42,407 nt of DNA from Plicaturopsis crispa FD-325 SS-3 (taxonomy: Eukaryota > Basidiomycota > Agaricomycetes > Amylocorticiales > Amylocorticiaceae), in the NCBI GenBank assembly GCA_000827205.1, contig KN832556.1, positions 795,325-837,731 of the forward strand. The letters are read 5' to 3'. A program made the translations under genes and the position numbers. The notes under the pieces are model-generated. The model saw only the letters and a program-made list of their open reading frames with translations, searched no databases and was not told where the DNA came from. The first letter of the stretch is position 1. The number at the start of each line of letters is the position of its first letter. Below are positions 8,885 to 21,009 of the stretch, piece by piece.

Positions 8885-10846
8885 ATGTCAACCACGACTC
8901 CCTTCGCTTGGGTAGCGACCGATTACACTCGCCATACAAGCACCAAGCTCGTAAACCTCAGTAACAAAAGGTCTATCCCAGCAGGTAAACGGATGGACGG
9001 ACTTTCGGACTACGAGCGTACAACTTTCTCTACGGCCACCAAGAAGGATGGGTCCGCAGCAGAATTAGAAGAGTGGGTCACAGGGCCTGGAAGAGACTAT
9101 GTGAGTTCAGGTATACGGCATCACCCGTGGGTACGACGCTTACATACCCGCAGGCATGTGCCCGTTGCTCTGGATATCCGCAGCCTTGTATGGTTTCGAT
9201 GAAAAAGGCAGGATGTACGCAGTGCGAATCGTTGAAACGAGGATGCAGTCGCGTTCAGGCTTTCCGAGAATGGCGCACGCGTAGATGGATGGACCAGGCT
9301 GACGGATGGAGAGATCGCGGAGGATCTCACCTTTTTGAACAGGTCCTCGATGACCTGTACGCCACGTTGAGGGCATCGCGAGGCGGTGACAGCCAGAATT
9401 ACGATCGCTCAGCTTTGGACGGTGTCGACAAGGGAGCCGGCCATGATTCACGCGCACACGCTCACAGTCATCGGATGCCGAAGAGGAAGAGGGGCACCCT
9501 CGACGTGATACCACAGCCTAAAAGTGATTGCACTAGCGACGGGCCTGATTCCTTAGAGGGTAAATCTCATCGTGAGGTCATGTCCCGTAAAAAACGTAGA
9601 GTGGTTGTCCTAGTGCCCCCCATCCGGCGTAGAGTTGCAGGTGTAGATGAGGTGCGCGGACTTCCACTCGATACCGTCCCGTACTCAAAAATCGAACAGC
9701 GCCCGTCCGCCGAACCCCTCGGTACATATAGGTCCCCTTCCCTGCTAGAACTCAGTCACAACGTTACCCCCGGTTCTCCTGCTGAACGCGACCACATAGT
9801 CCAATCTTCCTCCACGAATGAATCGGAAATCGATGACTCCGGCTCGTTAGAGTCCGCAGATGACCCCCACGTCAACCTACCCGGTGACATCCCCAATCTG
9901 TCGACCCCCCTGCTTACACCTGCCGTATTTTCAATCGGATCAATCACCAACAACAGCTCCGAGACTGAACCATCCGAAAGAGCAAGCCCCGTTTCTCCGT
10001 CGTCCGTCCTAACCGGATCCTCCGTTGGTCGTGCCTCGCTCGTGCCAACTCCGACCGGTGAATACAGTCAAACCGCCGGAGACACATTGCTCGTCGATAC
10101 ACGTAGCTCGTCTGATGCTCATCTGGAAGCGGACCGTGCACGTCGACGTGCCGAGATCGCAGAGCGCAGGATTCTGGCATGGGAGGCCGTGGTAGCTGAT
10201 CGCGACGAGCAGATAGCCCGACTGGGACAGTCTAATCGGGAGAACACCGAGCGGTTGGCTCGCTTGGATACCACAGCGCGTGCTCTGAGACAACGTAACG
10301 ACGAGCTTGTAGCCGAATTAGCCTCGGCTCGCCAAACATGCGCCGAACAAACGTCGCTCATGACGACGCTCCTGGATCAAATAGCGCACCACGGTGAGCT
10401 CGCTAGTCGATACGATCGCCTCCAGGAGGAGCTGCGCGATATCGCAAAAGAGTCATCTTCGTACAAGATACGATGCACCGACTTGCTCAGGGAGAACAAA
10501 GAGTTGCATGCACGCGCAGAGTGCATTCATCCTCTTTCGTATGGCGACTTAGAGCAAGGGGGTGCGTGGCTTACACAGAACACGCGCGTATGTCTACGAT
10601 CACTTACTAGTACCATCTCAAGGCGACGATACTTCGAGCCGTTTGACGGATTTCATCGGGCGCACAATGGTGTCGAGGCTGTCCAGAGCACACGTCCAAC
10701 TACACGACATAGTGGACGAGAATCCTCTCCTGCCCAAAGACATCTCCGTTCGTCTCGTAACACTGGCAGCGGCGATGCGGAAGACCTGCACCGAAGCGAC
10801 GGCATACTCTGCTTTGTGTACCGGTCAAGGGAATTGTGCGTGGTAA
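8885..10846 (+). CDS. Zn2Cys6 coiled-coil protein, paralog 1
   Basis: Three exons, 8,885-9,100, 9,154-10,561 and 10,611-10,846, give 619 residues. Intron 1 (53 bp) is phase 0 and intron 2 (49 bp) phase 1, both as in the other four paralogs. Residues 1-72 are the family's N-terminal box ending in GPGRDY. The cluster follows at once: C74, C77, C84, C93, C96 and C103 with spacing 2-6-8-2-6, then FREWRTRRW. This is the spacing range of fungal Zn(II)2Cys6 DNA-binding domains. Basic stretches (KRKRG, SRKKRR) suit nuclear import. A long Ser/Pro-rich linker leads to a heptad-rich coiled coil at about 397-528. The last exon encodes a small helical domain (DISVRLVTLAAAM). The second exon's frame also runs on open to 11,004, but splicing joins it to the conserved C-terminus. 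It starts just beyond the Helitron 5' region. Probable transcription factor or chromatin regulator; target unknown. Confidence 0.8.
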
Positions 10847-12028
10847 CGACTTCATTGTTAATCTTTTGTACCAATAGCATACGCGTTCGGCATCCAATAC
10901 TTGTATATAATAATGCATGCATTCATCTCTCATGCAGAATAGAGAATAAGGCGAGCAAAAAACCATGGATCTGCCAAGGCGTCCGGCGTCTGCGGATACC
11001 GTAGGTATCCGCAAAGGCGGCAAGATCCTCATTGACGGCAGGTATCCTCAGTGGGAGCCGGTATCCGCAATCACAACAGGCATATGCAATGGCTGCAAGC
11101 ATCACAGTGGCATTAGGTATCCGCAATCGCCGCAACTATCCGCAGTCGCCGCAGAGATCCGCAGTCGCCGCAGGTATCCGCAATCGCCGTAGGTATCCGC
11201 AGTCACGCAATTATTCGCAGTCGCCGTAGGTATCCGCAATCGTCGTAGGTATCCGCAATCGCGGCCGTTATCCGCATTCGCAGCGGGTATCCGTCATCCC
11301 ACGCAGTCGCGGCAGGTATCCGCAGTCGCCGCAGTCGCCGCAGGTATCCGCAATCGCCGTAGTTATCCGCAGTCACGCAATTATTCGCAGTCGCCGTAGG
11401 TATCCGCAATCGTCGTAGGTATCCGCAATCGCGGCCATTATCCGCATACGCAGCGGGTATCCGTCATCCCACGCCGTATCCGCAAGCGGTGTCAGAAATA
11501 GTAGCCGTATCAGGTAACCGTGCTTCACATGACTATCCGCCATCAAAGTATGACGTCATCTTTCGTCAAACCATTCTCACAGACCGCTACATGACGCCAT
11601 AATTTAGTCATGTGACTTCGAACTGAGCGCGGATGGGTTATGCCCGCATATGATTCATTGCATTGTTGCCTCATCGATATAATTAAAGGTGCCCATTATG
11701 ACCATGAGTAAGTGCACAACTGCTGTACCGGGACAATACAAATGTGCCTCTGTGTACGACACACAGTGTGCTATAAGTCATTAGTCTATAATAATCAGCA
11801 CAAAATTTGCTGGTGCTAAGTGGCGCATCCGTGAACCGTGGGAATCGCGACTTTGCGCGTTTGCGGCCGCTCTGCGGATGCGCCAGCAAGCATAATCTTC
11901 CACTTTCTTCAAGTCAGGAGTGATCACCCTTATTCTACGCAACAAGTATCTTTCTCGTATGTTTTCGTACCTATCTTTCGTCTGTGTCTTGTCGCATAAA
12001 ATCTGATACTTCTTCTGACAACAGAAAC
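10847..12028. repeat. TATCCGCA array between paralogs 1 and 2
   Basis: No gene. From about 10,980 to 11,510 the DNA is a dense array of TATCCGCA words separated by CAATCGCCGTAGG-like and CAGTCGCCG-like spacers. A 132-bp block at 11,173-11,304 recurs at 11,343-11,474 (170-bp offset) with few changes, so the array grew by segmental duplication. The frames in it are repeat translations. TGACGTCA lies at 11,551-11,558. The remainder up to the ATG of paralog 2 is probably promoter. Confidence 0.85.
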
Positions 12029-14715
12029 ATGTCGCACCGACCTGCAACAGCTAGTGAACACTGGACAGCAGACGACCTCGAATCACACAAGTTGATAAAA
12101 ATGCCGGCGGCGAAGACCGTCGTAAAAGGCACACCTCACTCGGACATAAACGAAGACGATCGCGCCGAGTTTCGTAATCTCGTCAATGCTGAAAAGACCG
12201 CCGAGGACATCAAACTGTTCAACGAGACGGACGGTCGACGAGTGGTAAGTGCGCGCTCAATGAATCCGTATTACGCTCTCAAAGATTTACGATAGGCTTG
12301 CAAAAATTGCGTATCGCTGCGCAAGCGGTGCGAAATCTTCCCCAGTCGCTTGCTCTGCAAGAATTGCACCAGTAGAAAGACCGGCTGCTCCAGAATCGGG
12401 AGCTTCTTAGAATGGAGGATCAAGAGAGGCATGAATCGGTCACCCAGCCTCAGCGCTCTGGGCGGCTTTTCGCGATACGAGTATTTTCTCAGCGACTACT
12501 TGGCGGAGAAGGCGGCTAGGCAGAAATCTGATAAAACTCTCGAAGACGACCAGCAGGCTCCAATCAATCCGGACGGCCCTCGCGACGACGATAAGTCACC
12601 GAAAAAACGGAAATTGACGCACAACATCGTATTTGAGCCCAGCCCAGACAAGTCGACGCTTCCGACTTTAAAGATAAAGCTGTTCAAGGTGACATTGACG
12701 CCCCCTCGCTCCGTACGACACACTTGCTGACGTATACCAATGCTTATAAGGGGGCACATCCTAATCAGGCCGAGCCTGTGGAAAAGTCGTCGCCCGTTCA
12801 TAAGGATCAGCCTGTCATTGAGGAGTCCAGCGCTCCAGAGACTACCGTACGAAAGAGCCAGACTGCGGCGACCCCTGTTCAGGTAGTTCATTCCGTTCAG
12901 CCGGCTGCGGGCGCACATAGCGCTCCGACTGTCGAAACGGGCCCCACCGTTGCCCCTCATACGCCTGATCGAGACGAAGATCGTTGTCAGAAAGCCAAGC
13001 AGGATAGTCACGTCCTTGACAGTGGGCCCCTCGCGCGCAAGCGTAAACGACATGTAGATGGTGCGGCGGAACTAGTGTCCGTCACCCCGACTCAGTCTCC
13101 CATCAAGATCGGTCCCCCCAAGGTATACGCGATCTTCAACTCTCTCGTCGGCACTGTACTGACACTATTATATAGGGCGTGGCGAAAGAAGGCGCCTCGA
13201 CGATCTCGCGCTCTCGCGTTGCCGCTGAGTCCTCGAAACTTATCGAAGAATTACGTCAACGCGAAAGACTCTCTACTGAGAGAGCCAACGCTCTCGATCA
13301 ACTGAACATCGATCTCAACATCCACTCCGTATCGGTTACATCTCAACTGGAAGCGGCGAACATCGAGATTGCTAGACTGCAACGACGTCTTGAAGAGCAA
13401 GAACAGACGTTCCAGCAGGCCCTGGACACCTCCAACAAACTTTGTGCAGACGCCGATCTCGCTCGCTCGACATCGGCGACGGACTTATCGCTTTTACGCA
13501 TTTCCCATGATGACCTGGTGAAGAGCTCAAGCACCGCGCATGCCAAACACTTGGATACCGAACGCGAACTACGCGATCAGCTAGCGCTTGAAACGCAGTT
13601 ACGTGTTGGCCTAGAGTCGCAGCTAGGTGTAGCCCCCGTAGCCTCAACTCGCACGGACGAACCCGCCGTGGATCCCAGAGCCCTGACAGCCGCGCTTGCA
13701 CGTATCCAGGAACTAGAGGCGTCTATGTCGCGCCATCATCATGCGGAACAACCGGAGGTCAACCCTGCGTCGAATACATCATCGTCCAGCGACAACGGAC
13801 CAATTACCCAAGAACGAGCGCGCGCTTTACAATTGGCCAACACAGCTCTACGAGGAGAACTGGCACTCCTCCGTCGCCGCGCCGAAGAAGGAGACCAGCA
13901 GCGTCTCAACCTTGTCGAGGAGGCTCTAACTGCCCGCGAGGAGGCACGCGCGAATATCGAACTGAAGGAGAGTCAGCTGGAAGTCGCTGAGCGTCGGATC
14001 AAGAAAACCAAAAGCACCATCGCTGACCTCGAGGCCATGGTCGTTCGGTTCAATCCTCCGCGGCCCACCAACCCGAAATCTTGCGTCGACAAGGGCACGC
14101 AAGCTGATGGTCAACAAGACGATCACGATGCGGGAGTCACGCCACCGGTGGTAGACACCAATGCCGTGAACGAAGTGGTGCGACTCTCTGAGGAAGTTGC
14201 GCAATATGCTCGCATTGTCGCGTACGAGCGTGCACGCAATCGGGACCTGCAGTTGCTGCATCATCGTACGGAGGTCACAATGGGCCAGATGAGAGACGTC
14301 GCCCTTGGACCGATTGCGACCGATGAAGACGGTAATGTATTGCCAGCATCAACAATCGTTCGATCTGCCGAGGTTCTCCGCGTACAAGCGGATGTGCAAG
14401 GTAAGGAACATATCTTTATTTACTTCCGCATATTGATCGCTACTTTCAGACCTAATGTCGGAAGATGTACAAGAGGACCACACCGAGTGTTCCCGCATCA
14501 TCAGCGAGGCGTCCACCAACTTCAGCGCGTGCAATGAACATGTGAAGGATCTGATGCATTACATGCACAACAAGCAGGAGCATACCACCCGAATGAAAAT
14601 CCTCGCGGATCGGCTCCAGACTCTGTCCAGCAAATTTTTGCGCCATTCGATGAATATCGGAGGGTTAGAAGGATGGGGGCCGGAGGACCTTTACAAGAAG
14701 CCCGATAGCGCATAA
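12029..14715 (+). CDS. Zn2Cys6 coiled-coil protein, paralog 2
   Basis: Five exons: 12,029-12,244, 12,296-12,688, 12,751-13,122, 13,176-14,400 and 14,450-14,715; 823 residues. Introns are 49-62 bp, three of phase 0 and the last of phase 1. N-terminal box 1-72 (HSDINEDDRAEF ... DGRRV), then cysteines 74, 77, 84, 93, 96 and 103 and the motif FLEWRIKRG, where the first R of FREWR is L. A basic patch KKRKLTH is a likely nuclear localisation signal. The fourth exon encodes an extended coiled coil (about 336-615) with a second helical stretch before the C-terminal domain. It is the longest paralog. The second intron could alternatively end at 12,768, also in phase; a CTGAC branch site favours 12,750. 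Probable DNA-binding dimeric regulator; no recognisable activation domain. Confidence 0.8.
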
Positions 14716-15867
14716 GCTCAGTCCACTTTGTCATATCACACGCATACTGGTGCAGACATTCTTACAATACGACGAGCCTTGTTATTTTCGAAAGTTGATC
14801 ACTGGTGACTATGTATCTATCGACTAAAGAATCCCCGTCGCAGCCGTAGGATAAAGTAAGTCACTCACAAGCGAATATGTGCAATATTGCGGACTAGACC
14901 GTCGGCGAGGGGTATACGCCGAGGGGTATACCGCAGGTCATCCCCTCAGAGTTATTCCCACTTAACCCAATATATACTTGCAGCAGCAGCAGGGTTCGCC
15001 CAACTTACCCTTCGCGCGTCATGCGGATGCCACTCTGAAAATATACCCTATCATCATGTTGCACAGCAAGTATTAAATGTAAAATGGCGCAGATACTCGT
15101 TTCGGGACGATCATTGCGGATACTGTGGTCCGATTGTATTATCATTCTGTTGATACGCACTCATGGATTTGCTGTTCGCAAGATCGCTAGGGGGTGTAAC
15201 CGCAATAACTATCCGCAGAGAGGTATCCGCCAACCGGTAACCGCCAAGTCTCGTTAGCCTACAGGGAGTATCAGCGCAGACACTCGTATATGTGCCCGCG
15301 AGGTTTATGGTCGTATCTGATATGATAACGGATGTCATTTAAATCCGGTGGACTGACTTTGTTAGAAAGGTATGGATGGCCGCGGATACAATCGAATGTA
15401 AAATGTAATGCGATTCCTCGCTGCGAAGGCTGTATCGCAATCAATGAATCACAATTGGGTTGGCGTGATCGATTACCCGCAGAATGCGACATGACGATGG
15501 CTGCGAGCGCGTTAACGACATCCGCAAAAGTCTACGCTAGAAACCCGCAACAGCCACGATCCTCACAAGCTGGCGTCACCAACTCCAAGTCGTTCACTCG
15601 AAAACAGCCGGCCCATTTTCATGTGAATAAGTTCAATATTGAAAATCGTAAAGGCCTTATAGGACACAGCCCAATCTGGTGGCTAACAATGATACTAACG
15701 ATGCGCTCCAGTCGTTGAGTTCCTGCGCCGGCACGGTAACGCCAGCGATCATGGTAAGCGCCCACATTGACGTAATGGGAAGAAGCAGTCGGACTTCGCG
15801 TGTGCTTCTTCGATGTCTCATATTCAATGTTATCGCCCTCCGATACCATCTAGTTAGTCTCATAGTC
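14716..15867. promoter_or_regulatory. Spacer and promoter of paralog 3
   Basis: No supported gene. It holds a GAGGGGTATAC duplication near 14,905-14,935 and scattered TATCCGC words near 15,210-15,230. An open frame continues upstream of the ATG at 15,868, but it does not resemble the N-terminal box of the paralogs and is taken as leader. Confidence 0.5.
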
Positions 15868-17470
15868 ATGCCCAAACCGCCTAGGGACTACGGTCCAATC
15901 TCGATCGCCCGCGACCTGGACACGACAGACAAGCTTGTTCTTACCACCCGACTGACTGTTCGACGCGGCGCCATACACGACGAGATATCTGATGACCATC
16001 GCGAAGAGTTCAAGCACGCCGCCCGCGCGCGCAAAACCTGGGATTTCGATGAATGGACTAAACAGGGGGGTAAAAATGTTGTAAGTACTACGCCATACGC
16101 TTCCATGTGTGTATAAGCGGTTGACAGTGTGAACAAGGCGTGCAGTACCTGCAAGAAAGACGAAGTCGACTGCGAGGTATACGCGCGCTTCGTGACCTGC
16201 GTACGCTGCCTGAAGCATAAACGCACGTGCTCGCGTCCGTCGGTATTTCGAGAATGGAGGGCACGACGGCTCCTGGACACACCCGCGTTCGCGCGTTATG
16301 GTGGATCAGCTGTCGCATTCGATATGTTTCTCGAGGACCTGCATGAGACGCAGCGGATGTCGAAGCAGAAGAAGAGGATTAAGAACACTCCAAACTCCAA
16401 AAAGAAGGGCAAGGGCATTATTATCATCGAGAGCGACAGCGGAGACGACGAATATACGGAACACTACGACGAAGAAGAGGTCGATCAGCAGGAGGAATTT
16501 CTTGCTAGGGCGGAAAAAATCGTTCAGGATCCTAACGACATCGAAATCGACGAGTTGGACGACGACGAACCAGATCAAGACGCTCATCTTTCGGAAGTCG
16601 CGGACACGAGCGGCGAAGGCTCGAATCAAGAGTACAGCAATGTGAGCCTTCGCCTTTCTACGTAATAGATGTGTATTCCTCTAACCTCCAGCAGTGTAGA
16701 CCCGAGGACTTGGAATTTAAGTTCGACTTGTCACCGTTTCCTGAAGCGTACAAAGTATCACCCGATACCGCCAATCCCTTCAGCGTAAGCGCTTCTAACA
16801 CAGCACGCTCCGAGATTCACACAGCATTCAAGTCGGACTCTCCGCTCACCGATACCATACCGGGAAAAAGCACTACTTTCCACCATTCGAGTCGATCTCC
16901 CATCGACCCCATGGACGATGTAAGCTTCTATTGTCATGACACTATCCCATCAATGAATCACAACACGCCGACGAAATCGCAGATTCAACCAGAGTACAAG
17001 GAAAATCCAGCGAGTAAGTATGCTGACAATTTCGTTGACTAGAACCGGCGCTGACACTTATTTTGAGCAGCGTCCCCCTATAAACCCGCGTTGGTGGAAG
17101 AAAACAACATACTCAGGGCCCAGAATGCCGCGCTCGAGACGCGATGCGGAAATATTCAAAGTGAACTGGCCTGTAAGTGACCCGCATTGACATGTTCGAC
17201 TAGTCCATGCTTACTGGTTATCCGAATATGCCAGTACACGAGAAGGATTCCCGTCAAATCATTGATGATCTGGCGCGAGCTCTGGCTACATCATCGATGC
17301 AGTTGTCGAGCTCAGCTGATACATTGAAAGAAATTGCGGGCAATCCGACGAACGAATTTGACAGGACGACACGCGACAAATTGCAAGCTGCAGCCGCGGA
17401 ACTGGTCCAACGTCATAGGGAAACCCGCGATGTGATGATTGCTCACAATATCCTCGACCGGCTAGGCTAA
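15868..17470 (+). CDS. Zn2Cys6 protein with SIM-like motif, paralog 3
   Basis: Exons 15,868-16,080, 16,138-16,641, 16,692-17,013, 17,071-17,172 and 17,235-17,470 give 458 residues. The N-terminal box (SIARDLDTTDKLVL ... GGKNV, 1-71) is closest to that of the next gene. Cysteines 73, 76, 83, 92, 95 and 102 keep the family spacing, followed by FREWRARRLL and a GGSAVAF ... FLEDLHET segment. Then comes KKGKGIIIIESDSGDDE: four isoleucines followed by an acidic, serine-rich run, the form of a SUMO-interacting motif. A strongly acidic tract follows. The coiled coil is reduced to about 30 residues near 347-375. The last intron is phase 1, as in the other members. This is the shortest paralog, mainly through loss of coiled coil. 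Confidence 0.8.
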
Positions 17471-17892
17471 AAACATACGCACGAATCACGATTGGGTACA
17501 TCGAGTAGGCGACTGGCCGTTAATACATATACTTCTCATCAGCACGTCTTAGGTTGTAAGAGGTATTATCGCCGCGGAAGCCGGAATCCATGGACTACTA
17601 GCAAACGATTATGGTAGATACAGCTCTACAGCGCGTTCCATAACGGCCTAGGGATGTTATGCTCCTACTTTCGTTGATTATGTTACATTATTGTGCCCGA
17701 ATCGTTCGTTAAGCGCCCAGCGGTCGTGAGAATTCGTATCGCATACGGTTACTCGAACCCGCACGAGTTGCATTTGTTCGTCTTAACTATCCTCTACATA
17801 TCGTATACCTGAAAATTGGTCAGTGGTTATATAATCGTGCCAAGGCACCACATTAACAGACAGTAACTGTATGAAGATACCATTGTCCAATC
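17471..17892. promoter_or_regulatory. Spacer between paralogs 3 and 4
   Basis: No gene. It is the shortest spacer of the array and must hold both the 3' end of paralog 3 and the promoter of paralog 4. I see no TATCCGCA cluster here, unlike most other spacers of the array. Confidence 0.45.
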
Positions 17893-19872
17893 ATGTCTGC
17901 CAGAGAAACTGTCATTCCCAGTCACTTTGGTACAACCTCCATCGCAAGCGATCTGGACACCACAGAACATATAACGCTGTCCACGCGGTTCGCGATAATG
18001 ACCGGTCGCATTCACAATGACATATCGGACGCACAGCGCCTCGATTTCAGAAAAGCTGCGCGCGGCACGAATTCGGATGGAATCGAACGATGGCATAAAG
18101 AAGGCGGTAGAAACGTCGTAAGTTTACCGAAATGTGTACACCACCCCGTGTCTAACACTTATACACTAAGGCATGTTCTTCGTGTAAACAAGCGCGACAA
18201 TCGTGCGAGGTGTTCGCCCATCGTCTATCCTGCGTGAGATGTTACACGGGAGGACGTACTTGCAGTCGCACTCGAGTCTTCCGAGAATGGAGATCGAGAC
18301 GATTACTCGATTCCGAGCCGTATTCACAGCATGGCGGATCGAAAGTGGCGTTCCCGAAATTTTTAGAGGATATGCACGAAACCATCCGGCTCGAGAAGTT
18401 GCCAGACGGAGTTCACGTCAACGGAACGCCAAGTCCAGTGATACCACGCAAACGCACGGCGCGATATGTTGGCCATGACGTAGACTTGAACGTGACCGAA
18501 GCAGTCGAAGTCGATGAAGATACGCGCGCAGAGGAGACGGAAGTCACTGCCCGCCTCCTCTTTCAGGACGATGACATCGACGAGCTGTCCATTATCGGCG
18601 AGCCACCGGTAAGTCATATTCCCGCCAGTCCGACGATATCATAGCAATAACCATGTATTCAGTCCAAACGATCAAGAAACAAGCCGGTCATTACACCGTC
18701 GGCGTCTACGCAACCTGACGTGGACGAAGATCTGAAAGCAGTACGTGATTATACGTCAGAGCAGCCTCGCCATACTTAACGGAAACACAGCTAGATGAAA
18801 ATACATTCGAAACAATTTCAGGTGCAACCGAACGGAGGAAAGAGGGTCCCGGCACGTCTACAAAAGCGGCTGAAAATTCCAGCCACGGAAGAAGTCTACC
18901 ACCGGACGTACATGGCTCCCAATCCCCCCCACCGTCAACTACAGCTGAGGACGGAAAGGTTCTTCCTCGAGATATCGCAAACCCGCCTACACCGTCGTAC
19001 GACCCCGATCAAAGCGCGTCCCGCAACTACAGGCTGGCTCTGGAAGAAAACATACAGCGTCTCGAGCGAGTAAACACGAATTTGTCACTCCGAGTATCGT
19101 ATCTTCAGGATTCTCTCCAACACGCCAGGACGGAGCTCTCGACCAAAGCACGAGACCACGATCAACAGCTGGCGGATATACGCACCGAGAAAGACGACCA
19201 GATTGCGTGCGCAGGCAAAGAAATTGCCGAGTTAACAAACCGCGCAGCCGCCCTCGAGCATACTTTGGCTCGACTAGAGCAAGCCACAGACTCGCCCGCA
19301 CATGTCGAAGAACATGTCATCGTCAAGATCAAGACCCATCTGGATACCATAACGTCGCAGGACCGTGTCATAGATCGACTGCTGAACCATGTTGATGCAC
19401 TCACAAACGATCGAAACGCTTTGAATGAATGTGAGCTAAATAAGCCTAAAAACACATATTTACCCTAACGTCTCACGGCTCCGTAGCCCGCGAAAACGAA
19501 CGGCTCAGGCACGCGCGATTGCTCGAGGAGTACAAGACACAATGCGAAGGATTGGAAGAAAGAGTTCGCGGTATGTAATGCAATACAGTCCGGTATGCCC
19601 TTACTCGCTGACCCTCTCTGTTCAAAGTGGTGGAAAAGGATGCAAAAGACCGCCATTCACGTCACACAGGTCATCTTTCGGCCGCCTGCCTTCAGTTCTC
19701 TCGGGCGGAGGACGACATACTAGATGTCTTAGCGTCGCTTGACATCGGAACACAGCACGGTCGGGCCCTCAAGGACGCGGCGGACAAACTGCACGAATAT
19801 CACAGCCGTACTCGAGCGCTAGCCATGACACCGTATACAGATAACATTACCCGCGACGACGCGCGCTTCTAG
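17893..19872 (+). CDS. Zn2Cys6 coiled-coil protein, paralog 4
   Basis: Six exons: 17,893-18,117, 18,171-18,608, 18,663-18,740, 18,791-19,430, 19,487-19,570 and 19,628-19,872; 569 residues with phase kept throughout. The N-terminal box 1-75 (SIASDLDTTEHITL ... GGRNV) pairs it with paralog 3, suggesting these two are the most recent duplicates. Cysteines are 77, 80, 87, 96, 99 and 106, then FREWRSRRLL and GGSKVAF ... FLEDMHET. Basic patches PRKRTARY and KRSRNK may direct nuclear import. The coiled coil spans about 327-440 and continues over a phase-1 intron into the small fifth exon. The C-terminal domain contains ALKDAADKLHEYH, comparable to the end of paralog 3. Most of the fourth exon has no ATG near its start and is only found by following splice phase. 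Confidence 0.8.
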
Positions 19873-20470
19873 CTATTTTTTTCGTTGTACCCGACGGTTA
19901 CTATATGGAGTGGCCCATAAACGATAATTCCATCGCAGTCACCAGTCATTGTCGACATCACCTGTACCCAGTAGTCCTTATGTATACTGGTAAGGTGAAA
20001 GAATTCGCAACCACTGGTAGAACGCCAAAGTCGTGCCATCAATCAACTTCAAGACTATCCGCGATGGATTGAATAGACGAGGGCGTATCTGTAAGTTCTT
20101 TCGAAATCAAAGAGCATTTGGGAACAATATACGTATCGCTCACTACCGTGTGGCCGCGTATCGCTACGTGCATCACTACCATGGTAAGATAACGGGGACG
20201 CCACGCTAATACCTACAATAACCAATGTTAATAAGCACACCACCGATACAGATTCGCGTACCCATGTCGACTTCGCCATACACAGGTATATGCATCCTCC
20301 CTCCATCGTCAAAGTCGCACGTTCGAAAATTCGACTCTGACGATCCACTTGCGTAGCCTGCAAGCTGGTCTATAAATTGTCGGGAGAAACAACGTTAAAT
20401 TCTACATACCGGATTTTTGGACAACAATTTCCTTCAAGCTATACACAATGACGTCATGCATTCCATCCTG
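19873..20470. other. Spacer without supported gene
   Basis: No convincing gene. Several short open stretches end at good donor-like GTAAGT words (near 20,090 and 20,180), so a small or decayed gene cannot be excluded. TGACGTCA lies at 20,449-20,456. Confidence 0.4.
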
Positions 20471-20870
20471 CTCAAATTCCGCGATGAGACAAAAGGAGCA
20501 ACTTAGGCCAGATATGGTTGCTCCTTACAATGGGCTTGTGCAACCTTCTGGTGTCCGATATCCTCATGCTAACATGCAGCATGTCCTGATCCGGTGCCGA
20601 GCCAGCCTCAGGTCGGGCAAATATGGCATCGCCAGGGTAAAAATTCATGGTATCTGTTCAAGTGTCAGTACCATCGGATCATCGGGACGTCAATGAACAC
20701 TCGCCGACTAGCTTGTGAATTTCATGCAGTTGCAAAACCGGGACACCGCGGTCCGGGTTAAAAATGTATACATACGCGGTTCCATCTCCGATTTGGACAG
20801 GATGACCCTGCACTTTAAAGAGAGACAGTCGCGACAATCTAGAGAAATCCGATTCACTGAGATCTGTCAT
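20471..20870 (-). pseudogene. Fragment related to dioxygenase gene N-terminus
   Basis: A first exon from the ATG at 20,870 encodes a segment with GTAYVYIF, and after an intron-like interval (20,654-20,700) a second segment reads YPGDAIFARPEAGS. The gene at 25,102 carries GKSYVYLA and then TEGDAIFARDMHGS, also separated by an intron, so this is a diverged copy of its N-terminal module. The splice phase needed to join the two pieces does not work with the visible donor, and nothing resembling the rest of that gene follows. I therefore read it as a truncated, probably dead copy. Its ATG is about 140 bp from the SET gene start on the other strand, a head-to-head arrangement. Confidence 0.5.
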
Positions 20871-21009
20871 GATTGAGGGAGTAGGTGCGGCAGTACGGGC
20901 GTACGGGTGTACAATCAAAAATTCGGCCGTTTTCCGAATTCCGACCCGCGCGTGGTCATTGGCATGCGGTACGGCTCCAAGTCAGCCAGTTGTTCTTCCC
21001 AACTCCACT

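Noticed and set aside
10611-11004. Unspliced extension of paralog 1 to 11,004
   Set aside because: It enters the repeat array and loses similarity to the family; splicing at 10,562-10,610 restores the conserved C-terminal domain in the same phase as the other paralogs.
10923-11409. Short frames in the TATCCGCA array; also a CRISPR-like look
   Set aside because: The frames are translations of the tandem repeat (RRLRIP-type). Repeats and spacers are not of constant length, spacers are not unique, there are no cas genes and the genome is eukaryotic.
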